From: an uncultured Bacteroides sp.
GTDB lineage: Bacteria > Bacteroidota > Bacteroidia > Bacteroidales > Bacteroidaceae
Length of the DNA: 64,000 nt
Direction: 5' to 3'
NCBI RefSeq assembly: GCF_963677945.1
Contig: NZ_OY782578.1
Span: forward strand, 2,323,258 to 2,387,257
Of this stretch, positions 54,399 to 62,701 are shown one piece after another (within the stretch, counting starts at the first letter, position 1; the number at the start of each line of letters is the position of its first letter). Position numbers and translations under genes: made by a program. A model generated the notes under the pieces. That model was not told the DNA's origin. It was given only the letters and a program-made list of their open reading frames with translations, and did not search any database.

Positions 54399-56563
54399 TA
54401 ACCAAAATAAGTCTAAAAAGCATAGCAAGCTATAAAAACCAGACATCTTTGGAAACCGATAAAAGGATAAATCTTATCTATGGTTTAAATGGAACTGGAA
54501 AAAGTACGTTTTCTAATTATCTGTATCAACAAACAGCAGAAAAATATAAATATTGTTCAATAGAGGGATTGGATGACAGTCATGAAATACTTGTTTACAA
54601 TCAGACTTTTATTCACGAAAACTTTTTTGAAGCTGAAAATTTGAAAGGGATTTTTACACTTTCAAAAGGGAACAAAGATGCTGAGACTAAGATTGCAAAT
54701 GCGCAAAATGAAAAAATAAAATTTGAAAGCGAAAGAGATGCAAAGAAGCAAGAATTAGAAAAGGAAAAAACTGCAATCAATCAAAAACAAGAAATAGCGA
54801 AAAATGCTGTATGGGAAATTAAAACTAATTATAGCGGAGGTGACCGTGTTCTCGAGTTTTGCTTAGATGGTTACAAAGGCTCAAAAGATAATTTATTTAA
54901 CCATCTTTTGAGCATAACTAAGCAAGCTGTAAAACCTGTAAAAAGTATTGAAGATTTAAAAAATCAATCACAGTCAATAACTGGTGATAATGCTCGTAAA
55001 TATTCAGAACTACCTCTAATTACTTTTGCAATGGAAAAATTGGAAACAGAAGTATTGTTTAGCAAACAAATTGTAGGTAATGAAAATAGTTCTGTTTCAG
55101 AGTTGATAAAAGAACTTGGAAATTCTGATTGGGTAAAAGAAGGATTAGGGTATTTACAGACAGAACAGAATGAAAAAAAGCAAATTTGCCCTTTTTGTCA
55201 AGAAAAAACAATATCAAATACTTTACTTGAAAATATCAAAAACTATTTTGATGCATCTTATGAAGCAGATATAGATTCTTTGAAATCTTATTTAGAGCAA
55301 TACGTGCAGTCAATTCAGTCAATTCCAAGTAACACTTTTTTTGAAGCAAATCCGAAATTTGAAAGTTACAAAAAGGATTTTGAAATTAAATATAGATCTT
55401 TTGTAAAAGTTATTGAAAATAATAAAAAGATTATTGAAGATAAAATTAAAACTCCTAGTGTTCCCGTAAAGCTTAAGGTTTCAATAAAGGAGCTTGAAGA
55501 ATTAAACGAGATAATTCAAAAAATTAATATTCTTGTCAAAGAACATAATAATAATATTGACCAAAAAGAGGTAGTTAAAAGAAGTATTAAAAAGACTTTT
55601 TGGGAAATAATGCGATGGGAATACGATCAAACTATTAGTTCCTTTAATATAGATATATTAGCATCTAATAATAAAATAAAGGCATTATCAGGAGCTATAA
55701 ATGAATATACAACGAAGATAGCTTCTCAGAATATAATTATTTCCGAACAACAAAAGCAAACAATAAATGTAGAAGATGCTATTATAAATATTAATTGTGG
55801 TTTAGTTGATTTGGGTATAAATGATTTTGAAATTAAGAACCATTCAAAAAACCTTTATAAATTAGTGCGTGGAGATAATCAGGAAAGGGTTTTTCGTTCA
55901 TTAAGCGAAGGTGAAAAAATGATTATAAGTTTCCTTTATTTTATAGAATTATGTAGAGGTAAAAAAGAAGTAACAGAAACAGGCAAAAAGAAAGTTATTG
56001 TTATTGATGACCCTATTTCTAGTTTGTCACATATTTATGTTTTCAATGTAGGCAGACTAATTCATAACGAATTTTTAAGAAATGAAAAATATGAGCAAGT
56101 GTTTTTGCTTACACATAGTTTATATTTCTTTTATGAAATGACTGATACCAACAAGAATAGAAGAAAAGAAAATCAAAAATTGTTTAGACTTAGAAAGAAT
56201 ACATCTGGTAGTGAAATTCTCGAAATGAGTTATGAAGAAATTCAAAATGACTATCATTCATATTGGTTTGTGATCAAAGACGACAAACAACCGGCAGCTT
56301 TGATTGCAAATTGTATGAGAAATATTATAGAGTATTTCTTCAATTTTGTAGAAAAGAAAGATTTGAATAATGTATTTCAGAAACAAGAAATGCAGGAAAA
56401 CCGATTTCAAGCATTTAATCGCTATATAAATAGAGAGTCTCATTCGCTTGGACAAAATATTTTTGATATTAAAGAATTTAACTATCAGGATTTTAAAGAC
56501 GCTTTTGCTGAATTATTTAAAGTAACAGGTTATGAAGAACATTATAAAAAGATGATAAGATAA
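54395..56563 (+). CDS. AAA_13-type ABC-like ATPase, PrrC/RloC-like, possible nuclease effector
   Basis: 722 residues. The ATPase head has Walker A GLNGTGKST (about residues 31-39), signature LSEGEKM in the second half, Walker B VIVIDDPISSLS and a switch His in LTHSLYFF. Between them lies a long coiled coil interrupted by a CPFC hook (about 265) reminiscent of Rad50-type zinc hooks. The C-terminus has MRNIIEYF with R642-x3-E646 and NRESHS with H683, matching the order of the anticodon-nuclease triad (Arg-x3-Glu...His) of PrrC and RloC. A defence role, cleaving tRNA when released by ATPase changes, is inferred. It lies next to the caspase/TIR operon. Confidence 0.75.
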   Translation: MITKISLKSIASYKNQTSLETDKRINLIYGLNGTGKSTFSNYLYQQTAEKYKYCSIEGLDDSHEILVYNQTFIHENFFEAENLKGIFTLSKGNKDAETKIANAQNEKIKFESERDAKKQELEKEKTAINQKQEIAKNAVWEIKTNYSGGDRVLEFCLDGYKGSKDNLFNHLLSITKQAVKPVKSIEDLKNQSQSITGDNARKYSELPLITFAMEKLETEVLFSKQIVGNENSSVSELIKELGNSDWVKEGLGYLQTEQNEKKQICPFCQEKTISNTLLENIKNYFDASYEADIDSLKSYLEQYVQSIQSIPSNTFFEANPKFESYKKDFEIKYRSFVKVIENNKKIIEDKIKTPSVPVKLKVSIKELEELNEIIQKINILVKEHNNNIDQKEVVKRSIKKTFWEIMRWEYDQTISSFNIDILASNNKIKALSGAINEYTTKIASQNIIISEQQKQTINVEDAIININCGLVDLGINDFEIKNHSKNLYKLVRGDNQERVFRSLSEGEKMIISFLYFIELCRGKKEVTETGKKKVIVIDDPISSLSHIYVFNVGRLIHNEFLRNEKYEQVFLLTHSLYFFYEMTDTNKNRRKENQKLFRLRKNTSGSEILEMSYEEIQNDYHSYWFVIKDDKQPAALIANCMRNIIEYFFNFVEKKDLNNVFQKQEMQENRFQAFNRYINRESHSLGQNIFDIKEFNYQDFKDAFAELFKVTGYEEHYKKMIR

Positions 56564-56960
56564 AACGACCAATCCTAATGAAAGATTTTTTGGAGAATAT
56601 CCAAAACAAAATGAATACCCTAACGACAGAATAGATGCAATAATTTGCGACTCCATTAGAAACGCATTCCCAAAATCAATACTGAGAAATGATACAATTT
56701 TATTTAACGTTTACGAGGAAAAACTATCTCTTTTAAAAAATAAAAAAGTTATAAAATCAGTTATTTATTTTTCACCTGAATTTACAGGTTTTGTAAATGT
56801 GTTAGACTCTGTAGGAAAGACTTTCAAAGCACCTAGAATTTGCATTAATATATATTGTTACTATAAATCAGACATTTTGAATGGATATTCTTTTTACGCA
56901 AATTATAACGTAAACGAGGAAAGCTTATTAGATAAATTAAACACTGTAAAATTTGAATAA
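56559..56960 (+). pseudogene. Start-less ORF downstream of the ATPase
   Basis: Frame +1 relative to the ATPase is open for about 134 codons, from a TAA at 56556 to the TAA at 56958-56960, without any ATG or GTG near its beginning. The translated text (NERFFGEYPKQNEYPN, SVIYFSPEFTGFVNVLD) reads like a real, ordered protein. The likely explanations are loss of a 5' end, a frameshift into the ATPase gene end, or an unusual start codon. No family recognised. Confidence 0.45.
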
Positions 56961-56982
56961 AAAACCTAGGCTAACATGTGGT

Positions 56983-57093
56983 ATGAAAAATTGCCGAGAC
57001 TGTAAGTTATTCAAGAGTTGTAGCCCGCTTCAATTTTTATGTAACTTGACAGGAAATTACCCGCAATCGGCACTGAATGTTCCTTCTTATTAG
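56983..57093 (+). other. Possible 36-residue Cys-rich ORF
   Basis: ATG 56983 to TAG 57093: MKNCRDCKLFKSCSPLQF... with a C-x2-C followed by two more Cys, as in small zinc ribbons. No ribosome-binding site and no partner; may be chance. Confidence 0.2.
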
Positions 57094-57180
57094 ATATGTT
57101 CTATTTTTTATAAGATCTTGATTGAATGTTATTTTTAATATTTGATATAGCTATTCTTTATATGAGAAGATGCTGCATGC

Positions 57181-58134
57181 TCAAATTCGATCTTTCTTTA
57201 TCAAGTTCCAATAGTGTTCCCCTAAAACTGTTAGTTTACAAGACTTATTTTCCATTGCTGCAAAATACATATGTTCTGCATTAACAGGTATCACAAGATT
57301 AATACGATTATATTTTTGCAAAAGTTTAAATTTTGCCATGTTTTCCTCATTTGGGTTATCGCTATCAGGTTCAAAACTTGGATCTAAATTAAAGACTTGC
57401 CCCTTTACAGGGAAAAGCACTGTTAATTGTTTTAAATCTTCCAATGAAATAGGGGGGTGTACTTTTCTTAAAGTGGTAAAACTCCTTACATTCGTTTTAA
57501 AAATAGGACGTTGTTCCCATGAACCTAAAGATTGATCGATATGAGCGTATATACTCCCTGGTGTAATATCTCCCACTAAATTCGAAGCACTTCCGTTCAT
57601 TGCATCAATAAATAAGGTTGTAAAAACTCCTGAACCTTTTTCCTCAATAGCATATTGTTCTGCACTAGAAGCTGTTAATATTGTCATTCCCTCTTTAATC
57701 ATAGCTTTATCTTCATTGGGAGATAGATTTCCCATAATGCCAGAATGACAACAATCCAGAATTATTATTTTATTTCTTGCAGGCGAATCACTCGCTATTT
57801 GCAATAGTTCATTCATTGGTAATCCATCATCTCCATCTGAACATTCTGATGTAATAAGGTAACCACCAGTGCTTTCGATATACCCGTGTCCTGAAAAATA
57901 AAATAGAGCAATATCGTTATTATCTCTGAAGAGTTCTTCAATTTTATTTTTTAAACCCTTCCTTAATATTTTATTTTTATCTCCTGTCGCAACTTCAATA
58001 TTGACATCAAAATTTTTAGTTCCATCACTATGTCGATCCAAAACGGTTTTTATTGAATATGCATCATTTACACAACCAAATAAGGGATTGACATTCTCAT
58101 AGTAATCAATCCCTATAACAAGTGCTTTTCTCAT
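57181..58134 (-). CDS. Caspase-like protease (peptidase C14), candidate Thoeris-type effector
   Basis: 317 residues. The p20-like domain covers about 1-215: start MRKALVIGIDYYENVNPLFG, catalytic His83 in FYFSGHGYIES, catalytic Cys129 in IIILDCCHSG, substrate loops around TASSAEQYA and the FTTLFIDAMNG helix. The C-terminal ~100 residues (VLFPVKGQVFNLDPSFEPD onward) match no domain I can name and could be a ligand-sensing or cleavage-substrate part. It is the last gene of a three-gene operon, after TIR-like and TIR genes. By analogy with TIR-caspase immunity it should be switched on by a nucleotide signal from the TIR protein and kill or stall the infected cell. Confidence 0.88.
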   Translation of the reverse strand: MRKALVIGIDYYENVNPLFGCVNDAYSIKTVLDRHSDGTKNFDVNIEVATGDKNKILRKGLKNKIEELFRDNNDIALFYFSGHGYIESTGGYLITSECSDGDDGLPMNELLQIASDSPARNKIIILDCCHSGIMGNLSPNEDKAMIKEGMTILTASSAEQYAIEEKGSGVFTTLFIDAMNGSASNLVGDITPGSIYAHIDQSLGSWEQRPIFKTNVRSFTTLRKVHPPISLEDLKQLTVLFPVKGQVFNLDPSFEPDSDNPNEENMAKFKLLQKYNRINLVIPVNAEHMYFAAMENKSCKLTVLGEHYWNLIKKDRI

Positions 58135-58141
58135 CTTATTG

Positions 58142-58552
58142 TTACTTGTTTTTTCCTTCTTTCATAGCTTGATCAATCGCTGAAGCGATTTTGTCCCAAT
58201 CCCAATCAACAGTTTTATATCTAGGTAATCCTTCAGGTAAGGTTGTAGAAGAGTTTGCTCCATCTATATAAACTCCAAAGATGGGAACGTTTTGATCTTT
58301 TGCAAATTTTATTTCTTTAATTACACCTTTCGCAGTATATGCCTTTTTACCCACAAGAACAATAAGTATATTACATTTGTTAATTTTATCCTTAATAAGC
58401 TGTTCCCATTCTTTTTGAGGTAATGTCTCTTTACAAGACCAGTCTTCAATATTAAACGGTGTTTTTGAATTCTTTGATTGACCGACAAACAAAATCTTCT
58501 CTATACTATTATTGTCAAAGTCAAAACTAATAAATGCTCTTGGATTAGCCAT
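58142..58552 (-). CDS. MTH538/ThsB-like TIR-domain protein
   Basis: 136 residues. The flavodoxin-like TIR fold shows ANPRAFISFDFDNNSIEKILF at the N-terminus (beta A with the basic-FISF motif), NILIVLVGKKAYTAKGVIKE in the middle and the catalytic-Glu helix GVIKEIKFAKDQNVPIFGV (E80). This is the DUF1863/MTH538-type TIR found in Thoeris ThsB. It probably uses NAD+ to make a cyclic ADP-ribose-like signal. It is 7 bases before the caspase gene, so the pair is translationally tight. Confidence 0.85.
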   Translation of the reverse strand: MANPRAFISFDFDNNSIEKILFVGQSKNSKTPFNIEDWSCKETLPQKEWEQLIKDKINKCNILIVLVGKKAYTAKGVIKEIKFAKDQNVPIFGVYIDGANSSTTLPEGLPRYKTVDWDWDKIASAIDQAMKEGKNK

Positions 58553-58649
58553 TTTGATTATTTTAATTGTTAATATATATGACTTAAATTGTCATTGTGT
58601 AATCTGCTGTGATAATAATCGTTTTGAAAATGAGTACGATATATAGCTT

Positions 58650-59198
58650 TTAATAGAGTTTCGGTGGTTTGCCTTTATTTTCAACAACTTGCCTAACAAA
58701 CCCTTCCCACTTACCAAATATTTGTAGCCATTCATCAGTATCAAAATACTTATCAATAGATCTATCTATATTGATTTCTGGTAAGTATATTCCTGTAACT
58801 CCTTTTTCAAGAACACCTTCATCAACAACTCCTTCTTCTCTTAATATTAATATTGGAAGTCCTATTTGAAATGCCATAGCAGGTTCTATTTGACAAAAAG
58901 GACTAGTAAACCATTTATTGTTAATCTCATATTCTTTCTGACCGATGTCACTATTTGGTTTACTTTTCCCTTCTTTAATATAACTTCTTCTAAGAGCTAT
59001 TGTGATAATTCCATTACATTCCAACATTAATCTCCTAATAGCTGTTAAAGGTTCTTGCATATCATAATCAGTAACCCCAAGCGTTCTTCCAATAAATCCC
59101 TTCTTATCAAGTATGTCTTTTATTCTTTCTATTACTTGATATTGTTTTGAATTGAAAGGTTTAGGGTAACTCAAGAAAATTGGGATTCTATAATTCAT
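58650..59198 (-). CDS. TIR-like/nucleotide-processing sensor protein (first gene of operon)
   Basis: 182 residues, start IPIFLSYPKPFNSKQYQVIE (FLSY resembles a TIR beta-A motif), then DILDKKGFIGRTLGVTDYDM, NGIITIALRRSYI, and CQIEPAMAFQIGLPILILREE with E105 in the position of the catalytic Glu of TIR or nucleoside-deoxyribosyltransferase folds. Function is not certain: a second TIR-like enzyme, a SLOG-type ligand sensor, or a scaffold. It precedes the ThsB-like gene by 97 bases and has a TATCTTTG promoter box about 24 bases upstream. Confidence 0.65.
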   Translation of the reverse strand: MNYRIPIFLSYPKPFNSKQYQVIERIKDILDKKGFIGRTLGVTDYDMQEPLTAIRRLMLECNGIITIALRRSYIKEGKSKPNSDIGQKEYEINNKWFTSPFCQIEPAMAFQIGLPILILREEGVVDEGVLEKGVTGIYLPEINIDRSIDKYFDTDEWLQIFGKWEGFVRQVVENKGKPPKLY

Positions 59199-59221
59199 TG
59201 ATATTGTATTTATAATTTTTA

Positions 59222-59229
59222 CAAAGATA
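59222..59229 (-). promoter_or_regulatory. -7 promoter box of the TIR/caspase operon
   Basis: TATCTTTG on the minus strand, 24 bases before the first start codon of the operon; no clear TTTG at -33, so basal activity may be modest. Confidence 0.5.
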
Positions 59230-59469
59230 GTAATAAAAGAGACTTAGATGGTATTTTTTAAGTCTTTCTTAAAATATTCATTTAAAACAGCTTGCTGTCA
59301 GCATTTTTATTTCATAAAACTCTGTTCTGACCACTTCAAAACAGTCTTATTTTTATCTCTAGTATTTTATTTATTCTTGTCATTTCAAATAAAGTCATCG
59401 AATTCGACCTCTTTATGATCTATAAGTTACTCGACCACTTTCTACTATCCTTGATAGTGATAATATTTA

Positions 59470-59732
59470 CTATACAAGCTCATTTTCTCCCTTTTCTAGA
59501 TATGATAAGATATTTTTAGGAGCACACAATTTCTATTCTCTAAAGTAAGTGGACGATTCTTTTCGGTTAGTGAAGTATTTGACGTGTGGGCCTCCCTTTT
59601 GTTTGCACTCTGAAATAAAATCATAGAATTAAGCAATATCTCTTGCCCAGAACGTTCGCTTTCGGTTATAGATACTATCTCTTTCAGGTGAAAGAGTTTA
59701 AAAATATGAAATTGTATCAGGTATTTTTTTAT
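59470..59732 (-). pseudogene. AbiEi-like pseudogene with a large internal deletion
   Basis: Both ends of the AbiEi-like gene at 51596-52363 are recognisable (CTATACAAGCTCATTTTCTC at the 3' side; TTTCAGGTGAAAGAGTTT at the 5' side), but about 500 bases between them are missing, and the start codon reads TAT instead of CAT on the plus strand. It is a dead copy in the same orientation, and marks the right edge of the defence block. Confidence 0.85.
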
Positions 59733-59968
59733 TATTTTACTTTTTAAATATACTCAAAGATACATGGGAAGTCTGTGTTTTTTGAGCATATTTAAAAAGA
59801 GGATCTATTTCTTAAAGAAAATAGTTTTTATTTTCTATTGTAACTTATATTATTCTAATGTTCTTTCTATAACCCATTAGTTTAGCAAAGTGTATTTTAA
59901 CTAATTTTAGGTCTAGTTTCTTTGAGTTTGCAACAAAATAATATAATTTTTGCAATTTGACTATAATA

Positions 59969-60694
59969 TTAAAATGGTATTTCTTGGTATATTTTCCCTT
60001 TAATTAATTTCCCATTAGAAGTTTTATTTCGTTTAACACCGTCTTGTCCCCATGTACCCCACTGTTTGAAAAAGAACGGTATTTTTACTTTATCAGCTTG
60101 CTCTTTTATTGATAAAAGCCATTTTTCTTTCATTGGTCTTGCGCGATTGCCGCTTTCACCTCCAACGATTACCCAATTTATTCCAACTAAATTAATTTGC
60201 CCCAAATCGCCAAGAAGTGGCTCGCAAGATAAAAATTTGATTCTTACATTTAGATTACGAATGTACTCTATTCTGCTTTTATAATCAGCACTTTCAACTG
60301 TTACCCCCAGCCATATATTACTTGGTATTTCTTTACCATTAAAATATAATGCCATTCTTTCAGCTCTTTTAGTCAAAATTTGATATTTATGTTGTGGCGT
60401 TTGCTTAATTATATCTAGAACTTTATCAATAAATTCAAAAGATATGCTTTCGTGAAATAAGTCGCTCATAGAACATACAAAAATCGTAGCTGACTTTTTC
60501 CATTTGAGCGGCTGATCTAAACACTCTGGATGTATAGTTACTTTGAATCCGTTTTTATATTTTATTTGCCCCATAGCTTGAAGCCTTTTAGACATAATTT
60601 CTGCATAACAATTGACGCATCCTTCGGATAATTTTGTACAACCAGTAACTGGATTCCAAGTTTTTTCAGTCCACTCTATTTTAGTAGTCCTCAT
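59969..60694 (-). CDS. DUF5131 (phage Gp37/Gp68-like) radical-SAM-type protein
   Basis: 241 residues with WTEKTWNPVTGCTKLSEGCV and C-x6-C-x2-C at residues 19-30, the three-Cys motif that names the family, then PLKWKKSATIFVCSMSDLFH, YQILTKRAERM, IWLGVTVES and WVIVGGESGNRARPM. The family looks like a variant radical-SAM enzyme found in phages and mobile elements; its substrate is unknown. It overlaps by 4 bases the upstream TcmP gene, its usual partner. Confidence 0.88.
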   Translation of the reverse strand: MRTTKIEWTEKTWNPVTGCTKLSEGCVNCYAEIMSKRLQAMGQIKYKNGFKVTIHPECLDQPLKWKKSATIFVCSMSDLFHESISFEFIDKVLDIIKQTPQHKYQILTKRAERMALYFNGKEIPSNIWLGVTVESADYKSRIEYIRNLNVRIKFLSCEPLLGDLGQINLVGINWVIVGGESGNRARPMKEKWLLSIKEQADKVKIPFFFKQWGTWGQDGVKRNKTSNGKLIKGKIYQEIPF

Positions 60695-61824
60695 AGAATT
60701 TTTATTTTATATAGTTTTGCTTTATGAATATTAGTAGCTGTCTTGTTAAATTCACCATCAATAGTTATTTTCTTTTGACTTAATAGTTCGCTAACGACGT
60801 CAACATAAAGACTTGGTTTACAGCCGTAATTTAAAGAATATTTTAGTCCGCATATATTATCACTAATTTCTCCAGCTAATATCAGCTTGCTTATTTTATT
60901 CTTTACAATTTTAATTTTATTGGTTGCTTCAGGATTATGGAATAATGTACCAAGACCAAAGTCGTTATTAATATTACAGTTTGATTCTCCAGCAAACGGA
61001 TCCTCTTTCCAACAAACTTTTAAGAACTTTTCCATACCCAAAGAATGATTGGAACCAAAAATTAATCCATAATAGTTTGCTCCCTTTTGTATTGTGAAAC
61101 TGTGTAGAAAATATTCTTTACCAGGAGGAATCAATGACTTAAAATAGTCAGTTATAGCACGATGACATTCTTTAGGTTTTGATTTATCAAATGAAATATT
61201 TTCTTTATTAAAATACATATTAACTGATGGTTCATCTCTAAACCTTTTAATAAATGAAGATGCTATAAAAAATATGAAATCAGTTTTTGGTGAATTGATT
61301 AACTTTATAAATACGTCATCTGTAATTTGTTTGAATCCATATTGGTCAAGTAGAATGAATTTTCCATAGTCGTTATTTTCAAGAGCCGATAGAACATTTT
61401 TATTTTGTATAAGTTCTTTAAAGTCTTTGCTCTCAAAATAACATGAGTGCTTAAATACGCATTCCTGTAAATCACAATCTAGTTGACAGTTTGATATTTC
61501 TTGGCTAACATTTTCTTCTAGTAGTTGCTTCTTCTTGGGCAATTTTTCATTAAATCCAAATAGAATCAAAGGTTTTCCATTTCTATTTAGAAATCTACAA
61601 TGTTGTTTCTCATTTCCTTTAGCTTCTTCCACTAATATCAGAGGTGAACCAAATGTGCCTTCAGCATCTTTCCCACTACCTGCAAATAAGTCATAAATAT
61701 AAATGCGAGATATGTATGGATTGTGCAAAAAAACTGGGAACCATTCTCTAAAACATTCTCTAAAGATGTCAAGCTTGAGCTTTGTTTCCTCACTAAAAAC
61801 GTCTCTATTTATATCTTTTGTCAT
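60691..61824 (-). CDS. tcmP: Three-Cys-motif partner protein TcmP
   Basis: 377 residues: N-terminal KLDIFRECFREWFPVFLHN, YIYDLFAGSGKDAEGTFGSP (methyltransferase-like GxGxG analogue), LLDQYGFKQITDDVFIKLI. This is the family that accompanies DUF5131. A Cys cluster near residues 114-130 (CQLDCDLQECVFKHSC) could bind a metal or Fe-S cluster and is not something I expect in every member. The unit probably acts on nucleic acid or nucleotides; defence or phage function is inferred from context only. Confidence 0.8.
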   Translation of the reverse strand: MTKDINRDVFSEETKLKLDIFRECFREWFPVFLHNPYISRIYIYDLFAGSGKDAEGTFGSPLILVEEAKGNEKQHCRFLNRNGKPLILFGFNEKLPKKKQLLEENVSQEISNCQLDCDLQECVFKHSCYFESKDFKELIQNKNVLSALENNDYGKFILLDQYGFKQITDDVFIKLINSPKTDFIFFIASSFIKRFRDEPSVNMYFNKENISFDKSKPKECHRAITDYFKSLIPPGKEYFLHSFTIQKGANYYGLIFGSNHSLGMEKFLKVCWKEDPFAGESNCNINNDFGLGTLFHNPEATNKIKIVKNKISKLILAGEISDNICGLKYSLNYGCKPSLYVDVVSELLSQKKITIDGEFNKTATNIHKAKLYKIKIL

Positions 61825-62106
61825 ACTTTATGTGTTTGTTCTTTATATTAGATTATTTACATTTACAAACCAAAATTTAAACTAAGTTTATTTGTTTCAA
61901 AGCTACTTTAGATATCAATTAAGATCTATTCGTTTTAATTAAAAAGAAAATATGATTAACTTTTAAAACTTTTGTTATTTAATATTCCTGTTTAAATAAT
62001 AAGTTCCTTATACAAAGGTATCATAAAAATATTTAGATTTGTCTTTTGAAATAAAAAATGTATACTATTTAATAAAAAGTCCCATAAAATACATGAAATA
62101 AATGAA
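61825..62106. other. 282-bp gene-free AT-rich region
   Basis: No open frame, terminator or dyad array seen; homopolymer-rich. Confidence 0.4.
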
Positions 62107-62502
62107 TCACCGTTCACTCTTCTCAAACCCAGCCGCACTAATCCTTTTCTTCATCTTGGTAGAAGCCCGAAAGTTAACGCTCTTCACCTCAATGCTTTCG
62201 GCTCGATGAGGTTCTTCGGGATTAAAATCTTCACGGAATTGGGCAGAGAGTTGGAAAGCCCCATAATCGTTTAAGGCAACGGTGTAACCATTCTTTAAAG
62301 CTTTCTCTATTGCACTAAATGTTTTGGTTATTGCTAGCTCCATTTCTGTACGTAGTAATGGGTCGTTTCCTGCAATGTATTCGGCTAATGCTTTTGTGTT
62401 TAACTTTTCTCTGCTTTTTATTATAGGATGAACACCGCCTTTTTTCTTTGTGTCTTTACTTAAATTATCGTTTATCTCCTTGAATTTATATGGTATGCCC
62501 AT
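62107..62502 (-). CDS. HU-like DNA-binding protein
   Basis: 131 residues with the HU-HIG-type fold: MGIPYKFKEINDNLSKDTKK, GGVHPIIKSREKLNTKALAE, TEMELAITKTFSAIEKALKN, YTVALNDYGAFQLSAQFRED, ending in VNFRASTKMKKRIS. Bacteroidales often place it beside a VapE/primase gene in accessory cassettes. It presumably binds and bends DNA. Array 4 and a 24-bp inverted repeat lie between it and the VapE gene, on which it may act. Confidence 0.8.
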   Translation of the reverse strand: MGIPYKFKEINDNLSKDTKKKGGVHPIIKSREKLNTKALAEYIAGNDPLLRTEMELAITKTFSAIEKALKNGYTVALNDYGAFQLSAQFREDFNPEEPHRAESIEVKSVNFRASTKMKKRISAAGFEKSER

Positions 62503-62541
62503 AGTAATTAATGTTTTATTGGTTTATGGTTTCTACAAACA

Positions 62542-62599
62542 TGTACAAGATTGAATACGAACATGTAGATGTTCGTATATCGATCGTGTACATGATCGA
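62542..62599. repeat. Array 4: three TGTACA-type dyads, 22-23-bp spacing
   Basis: Cores at 62542 (TGTACA), 62564 (TGTAGA, inside a perfect 10-bp-arm palindrome ATACGAACAT-GTAG-ATGTTCGTAT at 62555-62578) and 62587 (TGTACA in CGATCGTGTACATGATCG). They lie 40-97 bp upstream of the HU-like gene. Confidence 0.8.
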
Positions 62600-62701
62600 A
62601 TTGATGTCTCGTTTTGTTTTTACTAATTTGTTTAGTCGTTTTCATTAATATGTCTATATGCTTGAATTATAATGAAATATGTAAATATGAATATTGCTAT
62701 T

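Noticed and set aside
52754-59469. IS element or integrase as carrier of the defence block
   Set aside because: No transposase, integrase or terminal inverted repeats are visible inside the block; recombination between duplicates explains the layout more simply.
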